Position numbers and translations under genes: made by a program | Source of the DNA: Alistipes sp. | Lineage (GTDB): Bacteria; Bacteroidota; Bacteroidia; Bacteroidales; Rikenellaceae | Length of the DNA: 34,545 nt | Direction: 5' to 3' | Assembly (NCBI GenBank): GCA_017383445.1 | Contig: JAFNXQ010000032.1 | Coordinates: 1 to 34,545, forward strand | Part shown: piece by piece, positions 28,469-34,545 of the stretch | How the letters are laid out: each line of letters begins with the position of its first letter | How positions within the stretch are numbered: the first letter of the stretch is position 1 | The notes under the pieces: model-generated | Database searches by the model: none | The model's input: only the letters and a program-made list of their open reading frames with translations | What the model was told of the DNA's origin: nothing

Positions 28469-29152
28469 ATGGGCATTATACCTTTTTTGCTGACGGCAAT
28501 TAGAAACATAATAGTCCTTATAGTACTATTCTTCCTGTTTGGCTATCGGTTTAATCTTTGGCGTTGGTGCTCGGTGCTGATAGGTGCGTTAGGCGTGGCA
28601 GAGGTCGTGTTGTTCCTGATGCCCGGCATCGGTGGCTATGTTGATAGCTATTTGGTCCTTTCGGGTTTTGCGGTGGTGCAGATTGCGGCAACGCTGAAAC
28701 TGACAGATTTTTACGATGCCATAGCTCCTTCGCTGTGCAGAACTTTGAGTTTTGCGGGTCTTATAGTCGGAGCAGTTGTCGTGTTTATCGAGATGCTTAA
28801 GGAGGACTCTCTCCTGTCAAGTATCCTCTCTGCAGTGAATGGTGTCGTTGCCGGCGGAATCATTGTCGGAATAGTATATTTGTTGCTGTTCCGTTCAACC
28901 GATTCAGAGCCATCGTTCCGCACTCCTAATGATGAAGATAGAGATTGGGACTCGGATAGCTCTTCGGGCGGTAGTGGCCGTTCGGCGGGCGATAGATTTC
29001 GTCGTCAGGATAGAGGCCAGAGCATCCGTGGTGGCAGCAGATGTTGTGCCAATTGTCAGCATCGCACATCAGGCGGATATTGCAATTTGTCGGATGTACC
29101 GGTGAGTCGTACCGATGTGTGTGCACAGTTCCGCCATAAGTGGATGGATTAG
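28469..29152 (+). CDS. Multi-pass membrane protein with a C-terminal cysteine cluster, 227 aa
   Basis: Five hydrophobic segments (about 5-25, 30-50, 57-77, 88-108 and 115-140) are followed by a polar Ser/Arg/Asp-rich linker. The C-terminal motif is Cys192-Cys193-x2-Cys196-x8-Cys205-x12-Cys218 (RCCANCQHRTSGGYC...VCAQF). The spacing suggests a small zinc-ribbon-like domain, most likely cytoplasmic, although disulfides are possible if it faces the periplasm. I cannot name the family. ATG 28469 is preferred over the TTG at 28463, which lies only 5 nt after the preceding stop. A perfect terminator follows the gene and ends the operon. Confidence 0.7.
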   Translation: MGIIPFLLTAIRNIIVLIVLFFLFGYRFNLWRWCSVLIGALGVAEVVLFLMPGIGGYVDSYLVLSGFAVVQIAATLKLTDFYDAIAPSLCRTLSFAGLIVGAVVVFIEMLKEDSLLSSILSAVNGVVAGGIIVGIVYLLLFRSTDSEPSFRTPNDEDRDWDSDSSSGGSGRSAGDRFRRQDRGQSIRGGSRCCANCQHRTSGGYCNLSDVPVSRTDVCAQFRHKWMD

Positions 29153-29177
29153 CTTAAAGTTATGTCATTTCTAATAA

Positions 29178-29211
29178 ATAGTGGGTATCCAAATTGTTGG
29201 ATACCCACTAT
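29178..29211. terminator. Bidirectional terminator, 15-bp perfect stem
   Basis: ATAGTGGGTATCCAA (29178-29192) pairs perfectly with TTGGATACCCACTAT (29197-29211) around a 4-nt loop. It lies between the convergent protease operon and the MscS-type channel gene. Its T-tracts are modest on both strands. Confidence 0.8.
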
Positions 29212-29222
29212 CTTATCATCTG

Positions 29223-30479
29223 TTAGCTGTTCATCTTTTGAAAACTATTCGAGGCCTCCTGCAAGTCCTCACCCGAAGGCAGCTGGAATATATTGATTCC
29301 GAACTCCGGTGCTATGGCGTAGAGATACTCAAAGACCTGAGCCTGTATGCCCTCGTAATTTACCCAGGCGGTATCGTTCGAGAAGAAGTATATCTGCAAG
29401 GGCTGTCCATACTCGGTGGGAGCAAGCAGACGCACCATCGACACAAACTCCTTGTTGCACGCCGGATGCGACTTTATGTAGCTTGCCATATAGTGACGTA
29501 GCAGCGTGAGGTTTGTTATGCGTAGCGACTTTGCCAGCACCTCATCGCCGGCCTTCGCAGCCGCCTCAATACGCTGCTCGGTGTTGGCTATAAATTCGGC
29601 TGTAAGAGGCTCCTGGCGCCAGCGTTGCAGCTCGTCGGCCGAGAGAAATCTGATTGAACGGATATCTATATTCACCGCACGGGCGATACGCCTTCCGCCC
29701 GAAGCAAATACATTCGACCAATTGACAAACGACCCATTTACCAACGCCTGTGGCTGTATGGTTGATATGGTGTAGTCCCAATTCCGCACCTTGACGGTTG
29801 TGAGAGTAATCTCTATCACCGTGCCATCGATGCCTTTGTCCTTCACGACAACCCAGTCGCCCACCTGCATCATCTTGTTGGCAGAGAGCTGCACGCCCGC
29901 CACCAGTCCGAGTATGAGGTCCTGGAATACCAGCATCAGTACCGCCGCCGACGCACCCAGACCTGTCAGCAGGTAGGTTGGCGATTTGTTTACCACGATG
30001 CTTACCATCACAATCACTGCCAGCATCACGACAAGCACTTGCAGCATCTGTATAGTTCCCCTTATGGGCTTGTTCTTGCAGGAGTCGGCCTTCTCTAAAA
30101 TCTGTGCCAGAGCCGAGAAGAACGATAGCACGAAACGTAAAAATATAGCTACCAGATAGAGCCAGCACAGTCGCTGTGTGATGATGTAGAGGGTCTCATC
30201 TCCTACAAAAGCAAAAGGCAGAAGAATCATCAGCAGGATGGCAGGGATGATAGCAATCAGGTTTCGCAGCACATTGCTGTCGAGCAGGACATCGTCCCAG
30301 GTGGCCTTTGAGGCACGCACAAGACGGCATATAACCTTGTTGAGTATGAGCTGCGAGATTTTGTTTACAATAGCAATGGCCAGCAGCACAATGCAGACAA
30401 ACGTAGCCTGCTCAATCCAGTCAATACCACTGATATCTATGTGCAGCCAATCTAAAATGGTCGTTCTCCAATTTTCCAT
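29223..30479 (-). CDS. MscS-family mechanosensitive ion channel, YbdG-like, 418 aa
   Basis: Five membrane segments (about 23-45, 72-92, 98-122, 145-165 and 168-198) precede the MscS core. The pore helix near 170-198 is rich in Gly/Ala (LLTGLGASAAVLMLVFQDLILGLVAG), and the beta domain starts with QVGDWVVVKDKGIDGTVIEI (about 205-224). The C-terminal cytoplasmic vestibule continues to about 390. The total length is close to that of E. coli YbdG (415 residues). Such channels release solutes during hypo-osmotic shock. The gene lies downstream of deoC on the same strand but is separated by a deoC terminator, and I see no good -7 element upstream. Confidence 0.9.
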   Translation of the reverse strand: MENWRTTILDWLHIDISGIDWIEQATFVCIVLLAIAIVNKISQLILNKVICRLVRASKATWDDVLLDSNVLRNLIAIIPAILLMILLPFAFVGDETLYIITQRLCWLYLVAIFLRFVLSFFSALAQILEKADSCKNKPIRGTIQMLQVLVVMLAVIVMVSIVVNKSPTYLLTGLGASAAVLMLVFQDLILGLVAGVQLSANKMMQVGDWVVVKDKGIDGTVIEITLTTVKVRNWDYTISTIQPQALVNGSFVNWSNVFASGGRRIARAVNIDIRSIRFLSADELQRWRQEPLTAEFIANTEQRIEAAAKAGDEVLAKSLRITNLTLLRHYMASYIKSHPACNKEFVSMVRLLAPTEYGQPLQIYFFSNDTAWVNYEGIQAQVFEYLYAIAPEFGINIFQLPSGEDLQEASNSFQKMNS

Positions 30480-30529
30480 TTTTAGTGATTTTTTCAGGAT
30501 ATATCGGGGTGGTAATCCTCCATTGTTCA

Positions 30530-30545
30530 GGGCGATAATACGCCC
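30530..30545. other. GGGCG/CGCCC hairpin in the deoC-mscS-type gap
   Basis: GGGCG (30530-30534) pairs with CGCCC (30541-30545) around ATAATA. It lies between the deoC terminator and the channel start. No poly-U tract follows, so a leader-structure role is possible but unproven. Confidence 0.25.
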
Positions 30546-30561
30546 GTATAGTCGGAGTATC

Positions 30562-30597
30562 CCTATAAAACTCTACCCCGATGAGAGTCGGGGTAGA
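30562..30597 (-). terminator. Rho-independent terminator of deoC
   Basis: TCTACCCCGA (30572-30581) pairs perfectly with TCGGGGTAGA (30588-30597) around a 6-nt loop. On the minus strand the stem is followed by GTTTTATA, a short U-rich tail. It begins about 21 nt after the deoC stop codon. Confidence 0.78.
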
Positions 30598-30617
30598 AGC
30601 ATAGAGTAGTCAATATA

Positions 30618-31493
30618 CTAATAATACTTAATCTGCTGGCCCTCGATTGATGAGAGGATGTTGTTTGCTGCCGATGAAGCTCCAATGCGGAAGAGGTCGG
30701 TTGTAATCCACTCCTCGCCCAGAATCTGCTCTACGATAGTGTAGTAGAGGGCTGCATCCTCGGCAGTGCGGACACCACCTGCGGCCTTGAAGCCAACCTT
30801 GCGACCAGTCTTCTCGTAATAATCCTTAATGGCGTGGCACATAACAACCGCAGCCTCGGGAGTAGCCGCTACATCAATCTTACCCGTTGAGGTCTTTATG
30901 AAATCCGAGCCGGCCTCCATCGAGAGCAACGAAGCCTTGCGAATAAGGTCGGGAGTTTTCAGTGCGCCCGTTTCGAGAATGGTCTTCAATACAGCACCCT
31001 CTGACTCTGCACGCAAAACCTCCACCTCGTTGGCAGCCTCGTCATAAGTCCCCGAGAGAATCTTGCCGACATTTATCACAATATCAATCTCGTCAGCTCC
31101 GTTCTCGATAGCCATAGCCACCTCCAGCATCTTAACTTCCAAAAAAGTCTGCGATGAGGGGAAGCCTCCGGCGACACTTGTGATACGCATGGGAGTACCA
31201 TCCACCGCCAGACCTACGGTCTCAACGAATGGGGGATAGACGCAGATTGATGCCACATTGGGAATGTGCGGATAGTCGATATAGAACTCTGCACAGCGGC
31301 GTGCGAACGCTGTAACCGACTCCACAGAGTCGTTGCACGACAGAGTGGTAAGGTCTATCGACGAGTAGCAGAACTTATAAACATCGGTATTATAGTTCTT
31401 CGGTGCCATCTGGCGATAGGCATTAACCTCCTGTTCTACCTGCTCGGCAGTGGGTGCCGGAGCATAATCTTTCAAGCGAATAGCGTACTCCAT
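30618..31493 (-). CDS. deoC: Deoxyribose-phosphate aldolase
   Basis: DeoC splits 2-deoxy-D-ribose 5-phosphate into acetaldehyde and glyceraldehyde 3-phosphate in nucleoside catabolism. The class I aldolase landmarks are present: VASICVYP (about 83-90), a central EIDIVINVGKI strand, the Schiff-base Lys200 in DFIKTSTGK, and the catalytic Lys236 in GFKAAGGVR. At 291 residues it matches the longer Bacteroidota form. ATG 31493 (MEYAIRLKDY) was chosen because the longer reading starts upstream of the predicted transcription start and its extra codons overlap the promoter. The gene has a textbook promoter and its own terminator, so it is probably monocistronic. Confidence 0.92.
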   Translation of the reverse strand: MEYAIRLKDYAPAPTAEQVEQEVNAYRQMAPKNYNTDVYKFCYSSIDLTTLSCNDSVESVTAFARRCAEFYIDYPHIPNVASICVYPPFVETVGLAVDGTPMRITSVAGGFPSSQTFLEVKMLEVAMAIENGADEIDIVINVGKILSGTYDEAANEVEVLRAESEGAVLKTILETGALKTPDLIRKASLLSMEAGSDFIKTSTGKIDVAATPEAAVVMCHAIKDYYEKTGRKVGFKAAGGVRTAEDAALYYTIVEQILGEEWITTDLFRIGASSAANNILSSIEGQQIKYY

Positions 31494-31519
31494 AACTTTG
31501 CGTTTATTCTTTATTTTTG

Positions 31520-31551
31520 CAAATATAATAAATCCAAGTTTAGTTACCAAA
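31520..31551 (-). promoter_or_regulatory. Textbook Bacteroidota promoter of deoC
   Basis: On the minus strand TTTG (31548-31551) is followed after 20 nt by TATATTTG (31520-31527). Both elements and the spacing are identical to the EEP operon promoter. The transcription start would be near 31513, about 20 nt before the ATG at 31493. Confidence 0.8.
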
Positions 31552-31607
31552 CAAATTTTATGCTCTTAATGTATATTTATATATAAGGTGTCGCACAAAA
31601 ACTCTGC

Positions 31608-31641
31608 CTGCAACAAAAAGCTACGCCATCTGCAACAAAAA
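31608..31641. repeat. Two 12-bp direct repeats CTGCAACAAAAA, 22 bp apart
   Basis: Identical 12-mers occur at 31608-31619 and 31630-31641 in the gap between deoC and the OmpA/TPR gene. The second copy provides the U-tract of the lipoprotein terminator on the minus strand. A third, weaker relative (GCACAAAAAC) lies just upstream. No function is evident. Confidence 0.4.
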
Positions 31642-31670
31642 ACGAGGCTACCCACATCGGGATAGCCTCG
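31636..31670 (-). terminator. Rho-independent terminator of the OmpA/TPR lipoprotein gene
   Basis: CGAGGCTACCC (31643-31653) pairs with GGG-A-TAGCCTCG (31659-31670) around ACATC, with one bulged A. On the minus strand it is followed by TTTTTTGTTG. A T-rich stretch also follows on the plus strand. Confidence 0.82.
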
Positions 31671-31693
31671 CCATTTATTTTTTTCGCTATTGA

Positions 31694-33445
31694 TTAGAGA
31701 GCGAAACCGCTTGCGAACAAGTTTGCAAGGTTAACGTCCTTGGCAGCCTTCTTTGCCAAAGCAGCGTCCTTTGCAATAGCACTCTTGATCTGAGCCTTTG
31801 CAGTCTCCAAATCACCCTCCTTTGATGCGATAACAGCACGGAGGTAGTCAGCCTTTGCAGAAGCGTCAGCAGCGATAGCCTTCTTTGCAGCAGTGAGATC
31901 GTTGTTCATAACGTTTGCAACAGCAGCGTTGTAACCCTCAACAGCAGCGGCAGCAGCGTTGTAGTTACCCTGTGCAGCCTCAACCATTGCCTTTGCCTCG
32001 TTCTTGGCAGCAGCAGCGTACTGCTTAGCCTTCTCTACGTTGCCGTTTGCAAGGTTAGCCAATGCGAGGTTGTCGTTAAGCTTGTTGTCAGCCAAGCCCA
32101 AAGAAGCAGCCTTCTCGAATGCCTCCAAAGACTTCTTTGCCTCACCCAACTTTGCATAAGCAACACCAAGGTTGTTATAAGCGCGAGCATCGTTGTACTT
32201 CTCGGCAGCGTACTCCAAAACAGCTACATCGCACTTTGCACAATCCAGAACACTCTCAGCTACGTAGAGCAACTCCTCCTGAGTGAGCTCATCGAGCTTA
32301 CCAGCCTCAACCAAAGCCTTCATCTCGGCGTCAGTCTTACCCTTGATATCTGTGCTGTTTACAACCTGTGCACGACGAAGCTGAGGAAGAATCTCCTTCT
32401 TCAACTCTGTGAATACAGCAGACAAGTTCTTGATCTCTGACTCACGCTGTGCAGATGACTCGTAGTTGCTCAATACCTGAAGAATAAGAGCCTTATCCTC
32501 AATGTTAGAAGCTGCAACCAACTCCTTGAAGCCTTCCCAGTCCTCACCATAAGAAGCAGCGTCCAACTCCATGCCAGTCTCCTTCAAGAGCTTGCTGGCA
32601 GCCTTGTGACCAGACTCTGAACGTGCGTTAGAGAGCTTGTCGTTGAACTTCTCGGGACCATCGGGAGAAGCATAACCATTAACGAAGAGGTTCTGTGTAG
32701 CACGGTCGTTAGAGAGCTGTGCAACAACATTCTCAACGAATGCCTTCAAATCCTCAGTCTCGGTAGCCTTCTTTGATACGCGTGAAGAGTTGATAGCGTA
32801 AACGATGTCAGCCTTTGTAACAACAGTGGTTACGTTCTTGTAGTTGTTCGCTGTGTTAGCCATTACTGAAGCGTAATCCAACTCCTTCTGCAAAGTGTTG
32901 ATACCGGTAGCAACAGTCAAACCGAAAGCACGCTTGATAGCAGTAGCCTCATCGCCACCTGCTGCCAAAGCAGCCTTCTCAGCCTTTGTAGGAAGTGCAC
33001 CAGTGTTTGCGTTTACCAAAGTAAACTCCTTGCACTTGCCCTTCGGGCACTTAACCTCTACCTGCAACTGCAACTCGCAGTTTGCCATACGATCGTCGTA
33101 AGGGAACTCTACGTGAAGAGTGTACTCACCACCCATAGTCTTGTCAACTACAGTGTAATTCTCGTCAACCTTTGAACCCTGGAAATACTTTGTTGCACCT
33201 GCAACCTCACCGCCCTCGAATACGATAACGGGAGTAACCTTCAATACTGCCTTCTTGTTGTAGTACTCTACGGGGAACTTAACAGTAATGTCAGCCTCAA
33301 CCTTACCATTGTTGAGTACGAGTACCTCAGGAGTGCAAGAGATGCTTACCTCATCCTGATTCTTGGCCATCTTGCCAAAGCAGTTACAACCGGTCAAGCC
33401 GAAAGCGAAAACGGCAACTGCAACCAATTTCAATACGTTTTTCAT
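31694..33445 (-). CDS. OmpA-domain lipoprotein with C-terminal tetratricopeptide repeats, 583 aa
   Basis: A lipoprotein signal peptide ends in LTGC with Cys20. Residues about 30-140 form a beta-rich N-terminal domain. An OmpA-like peptidoglycan-binding domain lies at about 205-305, with GYASPDG (257-263) and NDKLSNARSESG (268-279) giving the Asp and Arg expected to bind diaminopimelate. Residues about 410-560 are helical and TPR-like (ARAYNNLGVAYAKLGEAKKSLEAFEKA), followed by Ala/Lys-rich helices. The protein probably links the outer membrane to peptidoglycan. Codons are strongly biased, consistent with an abundant protein. It lies 40 nt downstream of pnp on the same strand, with no terminator or consensus promoter visible in the AT-rich gap. 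Confidence 0.85.
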   Translation of the reverse strand: MKNVLKLVAVAVFAFGLTGCNCFGKMAKNQDEVSISCTPEVLVLNNGKVEADITVKFPVEYYNKKAVLKVTPVIVFEGGEVAGATKYFQGSKVDENYTVVDKTMGGEYTLHVEFPYDDRMANCELQLQVEVKCPKGKCKEFTLVNANTGALPTKAEKAALAAGGDEATAIKRAFGLTVATGINTLQKELDYASVMANTANNYKNVTTVVTKADIVYAINSSRVSKKATETEDLKAFVENVVAQLSNDRATQNLFVNGYASPDGPEKFNDKLSNARSESGHKAASKLLKETGMELDAASYGEDWEGFKELVAASNIEDKALILQVLSNYESSAQRESEIKNLSAVFTELKKEILPQLRRAQVVNSTDIKGKTDAEMKALVEAGKLDELTQEELLYVAESVLDCAKCDVAVLEYAAEKYNDARAYNNLGVAYAKLGEAKKSLEAFEKAASLGLADNKLNDNLALANLANGNVEKAKQYAAAAKNEAKAMVEAAQGNYNAAAAAVEGYNAAVANVMNNDLTAAKKAIAADASAKADYLRAVIASKEGDLETAKAQIKSAIAKDAALAKKAAKDVNLANLFASGFAL

Positions 33446-33485
33446 AATTTTTTTTGGCGTTAAAATAGTTAATATTAATTATTTG

Positions 33486-34545
33486 TTAGTTCTTACGCTC
33501 CTTGTTCTCACGGCGGTCGCCACGGGGCTTTCCACCCTCGCGAGGCTTACGCTCACGCTCTACCCAACCCTCGGGCTTGGGCATAAGAGCCTTGTGTGAG
33601 AGCTTATACTTGTTAGTCTTGGGATCTACGCCGATGAGCTTAACCTCGATGGTGTCACCCTCCTTCAAGCCGGTCTCATCCATAGTCTCGAATCGCTTGT
33701 AGTCGATCTCCGAGATATGCAACAGAGCCTCCTTACCGGGAAGAATCTCAACGAAAGCACCAAAAGCAACGATGCTCTTGATAGTACCCTGATAAACCTC
33801 ACCTACCTCGGGAACAGCTACGATACCCTTGATGCGAGCCAAAGCACCATCCAAAGCCTCCTTATCTACACCAAAGATATCCACTACGCCGCACTCGTCA
33901 TTCTCGGTGATGGTGATAGTAGTACCTGTGGTCTTCTGAATATCCTGAATAACCTTACCACCGGGGCCGATAACAGCACCAATGAAGTCCTTCGGAATCT
34001 GAATCTGTACGATGCGGGGAACAAATGGGCGGTAATCCTCGCGTGGCTCAGCGATAGTCTCGGTGATCTTGCCGAGGATATGCATACGGCCCTTGCGTGC
34101 CTGCTCCAAAGCGGTAGCCAATACCTCATAAGAGAGGCCATCCACCTTGATATCCATCTGTGTAGCGGTGATACCGTCTGCGGTACCTGTTACCTTGAAG
34201 TCCATATCGCCAAGGTGGTCCTCGTCGCCAAGGATATCAGACAACACCGCCCAGCGACCTGTTGCAGAGTCAGAGATAAGACCCATAGCAATACCCGATA
34301 CGGGCTTCTTGATCTTCACACCTGCATCCATCAAAGCCAGTGTGCCGGCACAAACCGTAGCCATTGATGAAGAGCCGTTAGACTCCAAAATATCTGATAC
34401 TACACGCAAAGCGTAAGGCATCTGCTCGCCTGTGGGAATCATAGGCTTCAAAGCACGCCATGCCAGGTGACCGTGACCAATCTCACGACGGCTCACACCG
34501 CGTGCAGGACGAGCCTCGCCTGTTGAGAAGGGAGGGAAGTTGTAG
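33486..34545 (-). CDS. pnp: Polyribonucleotide nucleotidyltransferase, C-terminal part (5' end outside the window)
   Basis: PNPase is a phosphorolytic 3'-5' exoribonuclease and degradosome component. The visible part holds the second RNase PH core, with [20 protein letters not shown] at the window edge and [26 protein letters not shown] downstream. The KH domain follows ([21 protein letters not shown]), then the S1 domain ([21 protein letters not shown] to KYKLSHKAL). A short basic tail ([20 protein letters not shown]) ends the protein and may bind RNA or partners. The frame is open from the right edge of the window. The OmpA/TPR lipoprotein gene follows after 40 nt. Confidence 0.95.
   Translation of the reverse strand, partial: YNFPPFSTGEARPARGVSRREIGHGHLAWRALKPMIPTGEQMPYALRVVSDILESNGSSSMATVCAGTLALMDAGVKIKKPVSGIAMGLISDSATGRWAVLSDILGDEDHLGDMDFKVTGTADGITATQMDIKVDGLSYEVLATALEQARKGRMHILGKITETIAEPREDYRPFVPRIVQIQIPKDFIGAVIGPGGKVIQDIQKTTGTTITITENDECGVVDIFGVDKEALDGALARIKGIVAVPEVGEVYQGTIKSIVAFGAFVEILPGKEALLHISEIDYKRFETMDETGLKEGDTIEVKLIGVDPKTNKYKLSHKALMPKPEGWVERERKPREGGKPRGDRRENKERKN

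Noticed and set aside
31494..31550. Upstream in-frame start giving DeoC 19 extra residues
   Set aside because: The extension overlaps a textbook promoter, so it would not be transcribed; the family N-terminus fits the ATG at 31493.

Overview
The window looks like chromosomal DNA from a gut-type member of the Bacteroidota, order Bacteroidales, probably Rikenellaceae/Alistipes-like. The phylum call rests on several upstream regions with the Bacteroidota promoter form (TTTG, about 20 nt, TAnnTTTG), on secreted glycoside hydrolases, on DUF3078 and BspA-type leucine-rich-repeat proteins, and on a DUF4988-like lipoprotein. The genus is inferred from protein flavour only. I see no transposase, phage, CRISPR array, tRNA or rRNA; the only recombinase is a housekeeping-type XerD.

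Layout. 1-159 is the start of a class II fructose-bisphosphate aldolase gene (minus). 160-4138 holds a small outer-membrane beta-barrel gene and a GH78 alpha-L-rhamnosidase gene, both preceded by copies of the same 58-bp module. The rhamnosidase is followed by a 120-bp palindromic element and a bidirectional terminator. 4139-8169 (minus) is a two-gene unit, a secreted endonuclease/exonuclease/phosphatase-fold protein followed by a LacZ-type GH2 beta-galactosidase. 8328-9806 is a YeiH-family transporter with an odd Ala/Val/Glu-rich insertion. 10834-16626 encodes a 1930-residue lipoprotein made of four collagen-like/spacer units followed by BspA-type repeats; xerD lies only 10 nt downstream of it.

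16803-18246 (plus) is prmA-wbqC. These genes converge on, and overlap by 35 bp, a GH2-like gene (18212-20209, minus) whose catalytic motifs look lost. 20432-24176 (plus) is a tight operon: cvpA family, rsgA, TrmH-family methyltransferase, class III aminotransferase, and a membrane-anchored coiled-coil protein resembling the tail of SPFH proteins. nfo (minus) is divergent from 25208-29152 (plus), which holds a DUF3078 outer-membrane protein, a C-terminal processing protease and two small membrane proteins. 29223-34545 (minus) carries an MscS-type channel, deoC, an OmpA/TPR lipoprotein and the 3' part of pnp.

Functionally the window mixes central metabolism and RNA/translation maintenance (fba, pnp, prmA, rsgA, trmH family, deoC, nfo, xerD) with cell-surface and glycan-processing proteins. 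There is no SusC/SusD pair, so the glycosidases look like orphan or auxiliary enzymes rather than a complete polysaccharide utilization locus. The features most worth following up are the modular collagen-like/BspA lipoprotein, the catalytically degenerate GH2 homologue, the duplicated upstream module shared by the beta-barrel and rhamnosidase genes, and the SPFH-tail-like protein.
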